Assembly: GCA_023213315.1 (NCBI GenBank)
Contig: JAKCPI010016940.1
Coordinates: 17,377 to 81,376, forward strand
Source: Euborellia annulipes
Lineage: Eukaryota; Arthropoda; Insecta; Dermaptera; Anisolabididae
DNA: 64,000 nucleotides
Reading direction: 5' to 3'
Below the pieces are notes generated by a model. The model did no database searches and was not told where the DNA came from. It worked only from the letters and a program-made list of their open reading frames with translations. Positions 48,386 through 59,597 of the stretch are shown here, one piece after another. The stretch's first letter is position 1; the number at the start of each line of letters is the position of its first letter. The position numbers were made by a program, and so were the translations under genes.

Positions 48386-48444
48386 CCAATTAATGGACTG
48401 AGGATGATTTATAATAATAGACCGAAACGTCTCCAGCTAATTGG
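48386..48444 (+). ncRNA. Hammerhead-ribozyme-like motif, opposite arm
   Basis: CCAATTA-AT-GGA, CTGAGGA, T, GATTTAT-loop-ATAGACC (stem II with one mismatch), GAAACGTC, TCC-AGC-TAATTGG. Stem I is perfect on both sides of its internal loop. Confidence 0.58.
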
Positions 48445-48767
48445 TTAAGCATTCAGAGAATTTTATTTTTTGGCTGCCTCTGCTTCCATATCTCCTTTAA
48501 TTTTGCGATCCTTTTCGAGGGATTGCCAATCCTTTAAAATTTTTTATTTTTTAATAAATATTTATATCCAGTTAATTAATTCAAATGTGATCGGATTTTC
48601 AGATCAGGATTTGCGGATCGGAACAGAGATCCTTTTTCTAAATCGGATAGATTAGCGGATCGAATCGCCCGAGCTTGACGGATCGCTAATCCTTTTGTAG
48701 CAGCAGGATAGGATTGGGGGAACAGATTTTGCCCATCCCTGGCTGTGGGTGGGGGCAACGACAAATT

Positions 48768-49452
48768 TTTTACTTTCTCTTACCTCTATATATATGTTAA
48801 TATATAGAGAGAGAAAGTATTGGATTCATGTCAAAAATTCGATGTCGAGATTTTGATGGATCTTCACGTTTTGAGGTCCCCTGTATCCAAAAAAGTGGTT
48901 TTCGCGACATGGTCTGTCTGTCTGTGTGTCTGTATGTGTGTGTGTGTGTGTGTGTGTGTTCAATTTTAAGCATGAAGGAATTGAGCTAGGAGGTTGAAAT
49001 TTTATATTTAAGTTAAACACCTCCCGGGAGCGTGAAAATAAGCTTTTTAATCAAAATCGGCCAAAGAGTACTAGTACTTTACTGATGTACTTTTTCAGTT
49101 TTTTTCGATTTTCTCAAAATTCGCTCTAACGATTTTGATTAAAATTCAAAAATCAATTATTTTTTAGATGCTCTTTCAAATGTATATTCTCGTTTTGCCC
49201 TCAAAATTGTTTGAAGACCACTTTACTCTTGTACTTCATAGAGAAGATAGGAGAAATGGTTGCCATGGTTACAAAATATAAATATTTTCCCATGTTTATA
49301 ATTTTGACATCTGAATTCAAATATTCCCTACTGCCGGGAACTAAATACATGTCGACACAAAAAATCTGGTGTGACAAGCACAGTACACAACTTTCGATTA
49401 CCGAAGGTAAGAGAAAGTTGTGTGCTGTGCGCCAGTCACACCAGATTTTATA
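48768..49452 (+). repeat. Family B element, full
   Basis: ACTTTCTCTTACC to GCCAGTCACACCAGATTTTA, uninterrupted; contains a GT run at 48937-48959. A useful reference copy of about 685 bp. Confidence 0.9.
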
Positions 49453-50454
49453 TTTTTATATCTTTTATCGAAATAAGATTTGAAAAGATTAACAAAACTC
49501 TTCTCGACAATGAACTACTGTATTTAATCGCGTGACTATGTTGCAAAACTTTTTAAGATTTTTTTTATAATGTTACTTTAAGAAGGCTATTAACATAAAA
49601 ACATTAAAATAAAAAAAATATGAAATTAAAACTTTCATTAAAAAAAATCAATTTATCAAAAGAGAAAAGATTTTTAACCCTTTCTTGATAAAAGCTACTT
49701 TTCAAAGAAGATGCCTCAGGTCCTTGAAAGACAAAGACATAGAATTTCTATTTTCCCTCCAAAAAGAGTAGACTATATTTATTTAAAAGAGAATAAACAA
49801 CTGTTAAGGTTTTAAGAAGAAAAAAAAGAATGCCTTAAGCCCTTTTATTTATTTTCTTATTTTATGAAGATTGATTCGTGAAAACCAATTTCAATTTAAA
49901 TAGAGTTTGATTAAAGATTTAAATGAAAACATTGCGAAGAAATTGTAGGATTAAATATCAAATGATTGTCTTAAGTTATTCTATTCATATATAGACAATG
50001 ATTTGTTTTAATATTAGAATATTACTCTACTATTCGAGTGAATTAAATATAAATTAAGAAATAGTAAAAGAACATAATAAGAATAATATTAAAATTGTAA
50101 TTTTAAATAAATTAACCCAGTAACTAAACCTCAAAGAGCGTGACAAAGTGGAATTGATAACCAAGGGGCCTGGAGAACCAGAAACTGTGTAAATTAAGTA
50201 TTTCAATTTTTAATGTAGCTCAATTCCCCCGGGTGACAAAGTAATTTAAATATTAGGGCCTAATTTTTAAACTGCATAAAAATATATAGAGATAAAGGAA
50301 ATGAGAGAGAGGATCAAGCTTACTTTTTTTATCAAAGGAAAGTGGCTATTAAATTACCTGTTATATATATTTTCATTTATAACTGCCTCTATTTACGTTT
50401 CCGAATTGGAAACCGCTGATATAAAGATCATCTTTAACTCAGCTTTATATAGAG
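49453..50454. other. Unassigned AT-rich stretch
   Basis: No gene or known repeat recognised; the frame at 50301-50540 runs into the MITE and looks fortuitous. Confidence 0.5.
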
Positions 50455-50737
50455 CAGTGGGTTTCAAATTTCATGTTACAAAGCCTCCCTTTAAAATATT
50501 TAATCTTATGTCGTCCCCTTCTCCCCATTTTAAAAAATAATATAAAAAAAAAATTTTTAATGCTAAAAAATATAAATTTATATAAAATTTTTTTTTTTTA
50601 TTTATTCTTATTTATTATTTTATTTATAAAACTTGCAATCATTTGAAAAATTGCTAGCTGTGGCTATTATTTGCGCCTCCCCTTAGACTAGTCCGCGCCT
50701 CCCTAGGGAGGCGCGGCTCAAAGTTTAGGAAACGCTG
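50455..50737. mobile_element. hAT-type MITE, TSD ATATAGAG
   Basis: Ends CAGTGGGTTTCAAATTT and AAGTTTAGGAAACGCTG; exact duplications ATATAGAG at 50447-50454 and 50738-50745. Contains the CTTAGACTAGTCCGCGCCTC segment shared with the copies at 57167 and 59276. Confidence 0.92.
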
Positions 50738-51242
50738 ATATAGAGAGATCTAAATATGTCTCTCACAGGGATGGGGCGATCGCGCCCTCCCCCGAGAAAA
50801 AATTAAAATAACAAATCTTATATACTCTACTATAGGTCTAGCTAATAAAATAAAAAATCTTATGTATTATAGGCTACTATCAATTTTAAGTATCAAATCA
50901 CCTTAACTGTGCTAGTATTTGAAGGTATTATTTAAAAAATTTTCATCGCCCAGAGAGACCTTCCTGTGAAATGAAATCTTCCAAACAGCCGCCCCCCCCC
51001 CGACAGATTGTATTAATCCGTCACTGGTCTCTCACTCCGCTGCTCCTCACTATAAGTTATGTGTAACTATCACCGTATGTATTTGTGTGTGTGAATAAGA
51101 AAACTTTGGAACCCAACGAGTTGGAAACCAGTAGGTTTACGAGATTCTTGGATTAAAATTGTATTAATTTTGAGATAAACATCGATAAATAACAACGTGA
51201 CAACATATACACTAACAAGAGGGGCTTTAAAAGGCGTATGTA

Positions 51243-51448
51243 CAGTGAGGGACAATATTAAGTCCCACCCATGCGTTTTTTACTTGTGATTATTTCATTG
51301 TTTAAAAAAAAAATATATTTTTTAATGGAAACTATCATGGTTCAAACCTAGAAAATTTCCAATCAAGATTTTCATTTTCTTTTATAAAAACAATGAAATA
51401 ATCACAAGTAGAAAACGCATGGGTGGGACTTAATATTGACCCTCACTG
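51243..51448. repeat. MITE with about 60-bp inverted ends (Tc1/mariner-like)
   Basis: CAGTGAGGGACAATATTAAG, then TCCCACCCATGCGTTTT, at left; the complement at right with about two mismatches in 60 bases. CAGTG-type ends suggest Tc1/mariner; TA is present on the left flank, AG on the right. Confidence 0.75.
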
Positions 51449-51631
51449 AGGGTGATACTGTATCAATCTCTTACTTTGTATCAGATACGAAAAAGTATCA
51501 GGAACACAAAACGGGTAAGGGTGAAAAGTATCAGGTACTCGAGTAATAAAAAAAATTTCCGCAGAGCGGAAAAAATTTCGTCCTAAAAAAAAGGTAAAAT
51601 GATTTAAACGGCATCGGAAAAAAAAATTTCC

Positions 51632-51665
51632 CTGAGGAAGGGCGCGACTGGCGTCCGAAACGTCG
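51632..51665 (+). ncRNA. Hammerhead-like core, stem I weak
   Basis: CTGAGGA, A, GGGCGC-loop-GCGTCC (6-bp stem II with a G-U), GAAACGTC. Flanks do not form a clear stem I. Followed by ATCAAATAAAGGAAATTTTG. Confidence 0.4.
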
Positions 51666-51777
51666 ACGATCAAATAAAGGAAATTTTGATTTTTGTCTGA
51701 TTTGATTTTTCCTGGCTGCTATCCACTATCCTTATCAAGTTTAACAGCCATATTCTCCATCATCTATATATTGTATG

Positions 51778-51975
51778 TTTATTTGTTGGTGGGACAAACG
51801 CCCCATGACTCTTAGGAATCGAACCCAGGATCTCCACCCTTTCCGGAGTATTGGTGTGCTACTACAGACAACACCAACAAATACTCACATCACATCGATG
51901 GAATGGAGGTCTTGGGTTCCATTCCCGAAAGCCAAAGGGCGTTTGGCTCACCAACAAATAAACATACACCCTTTG
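51778..51975. repeat. tRNA-like repeat (SINE-E type), inverted pair
   Basis: GTTGGTGGGACAAACGCCCC and GAATCGAACCCAGGATC (B-box complement) on one strand, then TCTTGGGTTCCATTCCCG and GGGCGTTTGGCTCACCAAC on the other. Two partial copies facing each other. Confidence 0.55.
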
Positions 51976-52029
51976 TTAAGTAATAACAATATATTGTATA
52001 TTAAGGGAAAAATAAAGGTTATTAAATAA

Positions 52030-54175
52030 AATAAACAAAAAGGTACTTGGATCTCTAAACAGAAATCAAAGACAGAAGCAGAAGAATGCGGAGCCAAAAT
52101 AAATAGCAAAAAATAAGACCTAATTAAAGTAAAATAAATACGTAAAAAATTTGAATGAATAAAAAAATAAGCTTCTAAAAGTGAGAGAAGGAATAATTCT
52201 CCTTAGTTGAGAAGATGAATTTTTTTGTCACAAATATATGAGAGTTCGAACAAAACTTTAAGAACGCCTGTTATAATGTATCAAAAAAAAAAAAAAAAAT
52301 TAAGCCCTTATTACCTTTCATCGTAATAAAGACTTTGCTCTTTTAACGAGTATTTTTTTTTTTTTTTATTCAAGCTGGGATGACCTCGGGTTTAACAAAA
52401 CCTCTAAGCCAGTTAACAAGTATTTTAAAATAATACTAAAATAAAATTTAAAATAAAATAGTGTGAGTTTATAATGAAAATGAATCTTTTCTTAATATAT
52501 CACTATTTTTAAAGATATTTAATTAAATTATTCGTGTATTTATTGAATAGACAGGTGCTGTCTGGGAATTGAATAGGAAGGCTCTACTTGTCTGGACAAG
52601 TTTTGTCCGGGCTTATTATTCTATACTATATAAAAATAATAATATAGAAAGAAAAGTCGGTAATGGCAAAAATAATTTGATCAAATGGAGGTATTTATTT
52701 TGGCAAACACAATGAGAAAATAGTAAAATTAATTTGGAATAGAGGGAATAAATTCTGTGGGGAGAAGAGAGAGAGAGTCGTGATGAGAAATTGAATAAAA
52801 GAGAGAGAGAGAGAGAATAACCCGCTAGCAAGAGATTACATTGAGAATGTAATCACTTCTGATGATGATAAGGAATTGTCGAAATACGTATCAAGTGTTA
52901 ATTTTTTAATTAATAAAACTTTTGAAACAAATAACCTAGTGTTTAATTTGTATATTTAATTTTAATTTACAAAATGTTTCAACGAGAACCAACGGTCGAA
53001 AGTTTAAATCTAATTAGATAATAAAAAAATCTCTGATTTTTATTATTTATACCCAAAGTATTCTTGGATTTTTATTATTTATATTCTTAGTAGAAAAAAT
53101 GAAATTGTTAGTTTGGCTGATCAATCCTATGTTAAATAATTAGTTTACATATAAATGTAAAATATTCATTATAATTTATATTTCAATTAAGTTATTTATC
53201 TTATTTTATTTAAATTTAATCAACGATTTAAAAATAAATTGTAAAATACCTTTAAATCTAAGGGGTAAAGCTAAGCGAACAGCATCGTGCTAACCGGTGG
53301 ACGCCATGATGCACAAACACTTTAATAAAAACAACACAGGTCAGATGTGAACACTATAGAGCCCTGAAGGCTACTGGCCTAGATGCCGTGGAGCATCTCC
53401 CTATTAAAATGAATAGGGCTCTTTGGAAGGTACCTAGGCAAAGTATTTGTCCAACCAATAGGTGAAGAGGAATTTCAGCTGCTGATCGAGTCTAACCTTT
53501 TAAGGGGAGGGAGTGGGGGTGATGACGTATAATCAAAATTCAACCCCTCCCCCCTCTCCCACTCTCCATGACCATTTCAGTGCATGGCTCTGAAGCGATA
53601 ATTGTAAAATTACCCACTAGCATCTTTGATAAAACCTGGAGGGCGCGCGCCATTATAATTAAAATAAATAAATAAAAAAAATGAATTAACATTCATTTTT
53701 TTTTTATTATTAATTTATTTGAAAATCTATTAGAAAAATATGTATTATAAAAAAGTAAAGATCAGAAATAAAATATATTATTATTATTATTATTATAGAA
53801 AATATGTACTTTTCTATTTTATCCAGACATAATATTATTAATTCAGTAAATAATCGTATTTTAAATATTAATTATGACATCATCCCAAATTATTTTTTCT
53901 CTACTAAATAAGTTTAAAATTAAAATGTGATTTATATTTACAATAGGTATAAGAATTCTAAATATGGTCCATTATTTATAATTAGTACATTTTTTCTACC
54001 AATATATTGTAAATAGATTAAAATTTTTTTTTTTTTTTTAAATATTACTTTACGATATCCATAACTGGATGCTAGGTATATAGAGTTTATAAAATATAAT
54101 TTGATATCAATAAATTTTTGGGCTGATTGGAATTCGAAATCAATATAAAAAAGATGTATAAAAAATGGGTCCCGA
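52030..54175. other. Unassigned stretch
   Basis: No gene recognised. GA-rich microsatellite at 52760-52817; a less AT-rich block at 53262-53660 without an open frame; AT-trinucleotide run at 53780-53797. Confidence 0.5.
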
Positions 54176-54310
54176 GATCGCTTCCAGCCCCAAGCAAGAA
54201 AAATTTATTTCAAATGAATTTGCTACCAAACATTTGGCATAAATAGGGGCTGGAACTAAATAGCCTTAGATGCCAAAAAGATGTTAAAAACAAATTAATA
54301 AATAATGTAC
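54176..54310 (+). repeat. SINE-like element (SINE-D) copy
   Basis: CAGCCCCAAGCAAG, AAAAATTTATTTCAAATGAA, TTAGATGCCAAAAAGATG; related to 7045-7210. Confidence 0.5.
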
Positions 54311-54312
54311 CG

Positions 54313-54585
54313 GAAAGGGAGTCCGCAGGATTTTTTGCAGAGGGGGGCATGTCACTTCCAGATAAGTTAAAAAAAACGTACTTTGATATTAATAATGTTA
54401 TACATCTCTTAGTATTTAAAGCTTTCTCACCGCGGCAAGGCGGATGTATACTGACAACTGAGAAAAGGTTTTTTTGTATTTTTTTTTTTTTTGTTTTATA
54501 CATTTTTTGGTATCATTTTAATTTTCCAGGGGAGGGGGGCAAGTGCCTGGTTGCCCCCCCCTGCGGACGCCCGGGTGTACCGGTA
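54313..54585. repeat. Probable MITE
   Basis: GGGAGTCCGCAGGATTTTTT on the left and CCCCTGCGGACGCCCGGGTG on the right are inverted; G- and C-runs lie just inside the ends. Duplication not resolved. Confidence 0.45.
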
Positions 54586-54840
54586 TATGAAATTGAAAAT
54601 TATCAATCAATTAATTTCGATAAATATTTTGTCAATTACTAAATCTTGTGAACAAAAAAATATAGTGTCCAATTTATCTTGAAAAGCAAAATATATATAT
54701 AAAGTATAAGGAAATAGTTTTATATGGGTGTGTGTGTGTGAGAAAATAAGTTGGTAGATAAGTGTAGTAATAACGAGCGATTTTTTTACCGCGACACTGT
54801 CCCGTCCACACGAGCGATAATTTTCCGGGGCAGTGAGGTA

Positions 54841-54984
54841 AAAATGTTCTTTGATATCGATACAGAAAATTCCAAAAAAGATAAAGATAAATGGGATAGG
54901 GCCTGGAAAAAGATATCTAAAAACATGGTCGAAAAGTACGAAGAGATGAATGGTGGAACACTCAAAAATCCCAATTATATGTGA
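54841..54984 (+). other. Possible small exon or ORF, unrecognised
   Basis: From an ATG at 54844 the frame reads MFFDIDTENSKKDKDKWD, continues with AWKKISKNMVEKYEEMNGG and ends LKNPNYM-TGA. It is charged, lysine-rich and lower in T-runs than its surroundings. The frame is open further upstream (from 54751). No homologue recognised. Could be an orphan exon, a pseudogene piece or chance. Confidence 0.2.
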
Positions 54985-56557
54985 TTTAATATATTATAAT
55001 AATTATTGTACGGGTAATATTATATGTAATTTTAAACCTAGCCAAAGAGACTATCTTTCAACACATTTGAGATCGACCTGTTAATTAAAATATTTGCTTA
55101 TGATTAATAAATCGATATAAGTAATTATTCATTTTTGCCTTACAACACCGAAGGGGCAAGGGCAATATAGATATCAACGATAAATTATACATGGAAATAT
55201 TATGATAAATTATATTTCATTAAAGATATATTAGTAGGTAAAATTATTTTTATAGAGCCTCTCTTATCAAGTTCACATATTGTATATCCATTTATCAAAA
55301 TTTATCAAATTATTTATTTATTTATTATTGTATATCTTAATGAATGGAGAATAAAAATAATATTTTTCCTTATTTGAAAAAGTTTAAATCTGTTTTAAAA
55401 AGTAAAACAACACCTTTAGAAATATTCATCGGACTGTCTGGGGTTCGAACCAGACCAGTTCGCTTTAAGATTATCATAAGGAAAAAGTTAATTTTCTATG
55501 ACTATCACTTATTGAATATAAATAATTTGATGTAGTGCCTACTGGTATTTCAATTAAAAAATCCTTAAGAAAATAATGGTAATAGAATAATAAAAAATAT
55601 TTCAAAATCCAACCTATATACATTTTTATATAATCAAATACTGAACAAGTGACCCTTGAAATTCCCTCATAGGAATACATCCTTTTTATAAGTATTAAAA
55701 AATAAAAACATGCATTATCTATATAAAAAATATTTCAACACTTTCGACAAAAAATGGGAGGGCTTATATAAAACACTTTAATGAATCTGCTCAAAATTAT
55801 TACACCATGGATCGAGAGTTTTGGTTTAAAGGGGTATTCATCACGAATGTGAAAAGACAAGTGGTAATGTTTAATTAAAATAATCTATAATTGGTACGAG
55901 ATCATAGCGAGTTTGTCCAATGGTTTCACAATATAGTTTTATCCCTTGTCTGCCAGAGATTATTAGTTTACAACTGGAAAAGCCCGCCTTTCACTTGCCA
56001 GGGGTCTGCGCCCACTGGACCCACTTGCTAGCCTTTGGCGAGCAATCGCAAAATTTTAGTTTTAATTGGGACGGGGGGGATGAGGGGAAGTAAAATCAAA
56101 GAAAAGAAATTTGAGTCAAGAAACAAAAAGTATAGGCTCAGTATAACAGTTATGAATGTGATTTTGCAATTAGAGATGAATAAATAAATAATACCTGCAT
56201 GAGAAAGGAGAGCATGAGGAAGTTGATGTTACGGCCAGGTCGGCGTCCCCTTGTCTGCCAGAGAAGCAAGAGAGGAGAAGCGACGGGGGGCTCAAATGAA
56301 GGAGGGCGGATAAGGGGAGCGTGGAAGTAAAATCAAAGAGAAGCAATTAGAGAACATTTATCCCACCACCCTTGGTAGGAGGGCGGTGGGGGGGAGTACA
56401 ATCTCAATTAAATTATTTTATAAAATGGCTGTCTTTAAAGGCAAGAAAATGTTTTTTATTGACATAAAATTTTTTCAAAGCTCAGTGTGACTATCACACA
56501 ATTTTCAAAATACCATGTTTTATCAGAATCTTGTTAATTTTGCAATTAAATTTTAAT
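54985..56557. other. Unassigned stretch
   Basis: No gene recognised. Purine-rich block at 56200-56400 (GGAGGGCGG repeats) without an open frame. Confidence 0.45.
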
Positions 56558-56847
56558 GGCCCTCGGGATTGGTGTAGTGGCTAGCGTGCTGGCCTTATAT
56601 ACCAAGGGTCTCGTGTTCGAATCCCAGCCAGTCCGATGATTTTATTTAAGCCATATGGCTTAAATAAGAATTAACTAGGTAGAGCCTTGTTTGAAAAGGA
56701 TGAAATTTTTTCAATCAATGCTCAAATAAACTGTTCATTAGCCAGTCAATGTATCGTTTAAGATAGCAAGTTTGCGAGATATGTTTGTGCTTTAGATAGG
56801 GCAAAATTGCAAAAAGAATGCCTGGACCCCCAATAGATATATGAATT

Positions 56848-57116
56848 TTTTTTTTTTTTTTTTTAAACATTCACACATTTTTCTCATTCACACTCACATT
56901 CACACACACATTCACACAGTCTTCTCGGCAACTTAGGCCATTTAAGACTTTAAACGATATCCGTTAATGAGTATTATACATATTGGGGTCCAGGCATTTT
57001 TATTTAAGTCATTTGGTATCCAAATGCCTTAAATAAAATTATCGGACTGCCTGGGGTCCGAACCCGCGACGTTCGGTATAGAAGGTAGACACGCTACCAA
57101 CTACCCAAGCGTGGGC
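56848..57116 (-). repeat. SINE-A copy nested in another SINE-A
   Basis: T-run to CCAAGCGTGGGC; exact duplications AGATATATGAATT at 56835-56847 and 57117-57129. Confidence 0.92.
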
Positions 57117-57166
57117 AGATATATGAATTAAAAACGGTTATCTTAAAAGTCTTATATGGCCTAAGT

Positions 57167-57430
57167 CAGTGGTTTCCAAACTTTATGTTACCACGCCTCC
57201 CTTAAAAATATTTAATCTTATGACGCCTCCCCCCCCTCCCATTTTATAAAATAATACAAAGACAAATGCTAAAACAAATGCTAAAAAATATAAATTTATA
57301 TAAAAATATTTTTTTTATTTATTCTTATTTATATTGAAACTAGCAATCATTTGGGAAATTGGTTCTGGTGGCCAATATTCGCGCCTCCCCTTAGACTAGT
57401 CCGCGCCGCCTCACAGTTTGGAAAACGCTG
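57167..57430. mobile_element. hAT-type MITE, left unit of composite
   Basis: CAGTGGTTTCCAAACTTTAT to CAGTTTGGAAAACGCTG. Left flank is GCCTAAGT (57159-57166); right flank GTAAAAGG does not match, so the copy has no duplication of its own. Confidence 0.88.
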
Positions 57431-57566
57431 GTAAAAGGGTATTTTATTGCTGATGGAATTTGTATCAGAAATGAAAGAAGAAAACGCAACCAGAATTATT
57501 TCTTTAAAAATATATTTTAACAGCTTACGTTTCGGCCTTGGTCAAAGCCATCCTCGAATGATCACT

Positions 57567-57612
57567 AACAGCTCGGAGGATGGCTTTGACCAAAGCCGAA
57601 ACGTCAGCTGTT
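57567..57612 (+). ncRNA. Hammerhead-like motif with one core change
   Basis: AACAGCT (stem I), CGGAGGA (expected CUGANGA; U4 reads G), T, GGCTTT-loop-AAAGCC (stem II), GAAACGTC, AGCTGTT (perfect 7-bp stem I). The whole sits in an inverted repeat 57470-57660 whose other arm holds a more broken copy (57519-57560, minus). Confidence 0.45.
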
Positions 57613-57684
57613 AAAATATATTTTTAAAGAAAAATTCTGGTTGCGTTTTCTTCTCACTTTCATTCCTGAAGAAAAATATTTTTC

Positions 57685-57940
57685 TCAAATCATATTTTCA
57701 CGCCCTAAGGGGGTGCCTAACTTAAATATAAAATTTCAACCTCCTAGCTCAATTCCTTCGTGCTTTAAATTGAACCCAAACAGACACAGAGATAGACCAA
57801 GTCGGGAAAACCACTTTTTTGGATTCAGGGGACCTCAAAACGTGTATATCCACAAATCAAAGAATTTTTGACATGAATCCAATACTTCTCTCTATATATA
57901 TGTATATTAACTTATACATATAGGTAAGAGAAAGTAAAAA
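57685..57940 (-). repeat. Family B fragment, 5' part
   Basis: TTCACGCCCTAAGGGGGTGC to TACTTCTCTCTATATA..GGTAAGAGAAAGTA. Confidence 0.75.
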
Positions 57941-58205
57941 TTCAAATCCGAATTGAGATTAGTTCTATTTACAAAAAGATGCGGTGGGAATGCGAGCCTT
58001 CACCGCGAAATTACTCTCAAAATAATTTGAATACATTTATAAATAATTATTTTAATTTTATTTTGAAATTATTTTATTTTAATTTTCAACCCTTAATCCA
58101 CCCCTGTGTAAAAGTATATTAAGGAAATTTGATTAACAAAAATATAGGCCATATAGAAAGAATATAATGATGTAAATAATGGTGAATTAAGAAAAGATAA
58201 AAAAA

Positions 58206-58445
58206 TGCCCTCAGACTTGGTGTAGTTGGTAGCGTGCCTACCTTCTATACAGAATCCGCGACGAGTTCGGACCCCTGGCAGTCCGAAATGGATAACAAAT
58301 TGCTTAAATATAAATGCCAGGACCCCCAATATGTATATTATTAATTAATAACGGTTATCGTATAAAGTCTTATATGGCCTGAGTTGCGGAAAAGACTGTG
58401 TGTGTGAGTGTGAGTGTGAATGAGAAAAAAAGGTGTTAAAAAAAA
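58206..58445 (+). repeat. SINE-A copy inside the hAT composite
   Basis: Head GCCCTCAGACTTGGTGTAG; deletion around ATTTTATTTAAGCC; duplications AAAAGATAAAAAA. Confidence 0.82.
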
Positions 58446-59275
58446 AAAGATAAAAAATAAAAAACTAATTTTTTTTCAATGACACCTACACTCCCCCTCC
58501 GCCTTTCAACAGCTTATATTCACCCTCTACCCTTACAATTGTTAGTGAAATAAAAAATATTTAATTTCATATTCAAAAGAATTGTTTTTCGCAGTCAAAT
58601 TATTTGATTCTATCATTTTTTTTTTCAACGATAAAATGCGTAATAATTACCTTTAATAAGACACTCAAGAGGGTGTGCTGGTTGACAGTGAGGTCAGGGT
58701 GGGTTACACTATATTAATTATTCACTTTGATTCACTTTAAACACAAATAAAAAAGAAAGGAGCTGGGCGCCTGGAGCTCGGCAACGCTCTCGACTCGACT
58801 GAACGGGAGATTCGTCTCTCTCTCTCTCTCTCTCTGTATAGGAATAAATAGATGGACATAGCAATTCCCTTTTTATTAAAAGTAAAAAAATACCTTTTAC
58901 TCTAATCTAACTATATTTAGAGATGGAAAAGAATGTCAACAAGTGATTTGGAATATTCCAAGGCCCTTCTTAAATAATCAACCCTTCATCTCATCCAAAA
59001 TCAACCCTTAATATTATAAAATAATAATCAAAGCTATTTTTTGAATGTTTTCTATTTATTTGGCTTCGATTTAGCTAAAATAAATTAAAAAAACATTTTT
59101 TTCAATTTTTCAACCCCTTATCCAATCCTAATAAATAAAATAATTAACAATGCTATCGCCTTCGGCGAGCTTGGCGTCTAGTCAGAAAAAAAATTGAAAC
59201 CCTGAGAAACTTCCCTGGGTCCGCCTTTGGGTTTTACACATAGTATAATTTTCTAGAATGAGTCTTACTTTAGGC

Positions 59276-59597
59276 CAGTGGTTTCCAAACTTTATGTTAC
59301 AACACCTCCCTTAAAAATATTTAATCGTATGACGCCCCCCCCCCCCACACATTTAATAAAATAAAACAAAAACAATAATTTTTAATTCTAAAAAATATAA
59401 ATTTATATAAAAATATTTTTTTTTTATTTATTCATATTATTTTAATTAAAAACTCCGTCCCAGAATCTTCTAAATTATTTTATTTATAAAACTAGCAATT
59501 ATTTGGAAAATTGATCTTGGTGCCCAATATTCGCGCCTCCCCTTAGACTAGTCCGCGCCTCCCTAGGGAGGCTCGCCTCATAGTTTGGAAAACGCTG
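59276..59597. mobile_element. hAT-type MITE, right unit of composite
   Basis: CAGTGGTTTCCAAACTTTAT to TAGTTTGGAAAACGCTG. Right flank is GCCTAAGT (59598-59605), identical to the left flank of the 57167 copy; its own left flank (CTTTAGGC) does not match. Confidence 0.88.

Larger units (their letters stand above)
48135..48500. repeat. 366-bp palindrome carrying ribozyme-like motifs
   Basis: TTAAAGGAGATATGGAAGCA at the left and its complement TGCTTCCATATCTCCTTTAA at the right; the arms (about 180 bp each) match nearly throughout and meet around TTATATACATATATAATAA. A few arm differences (for example AATCAGCCGG against CCAGCTAATT) show some age. Confidence 0.9.

Noticed and set aside
50301..50540. 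79-residue open frame as a membrane peptide
   Set aside because: Its C-terminal half is the hAT MITE starting at 50455; no conserved feature.
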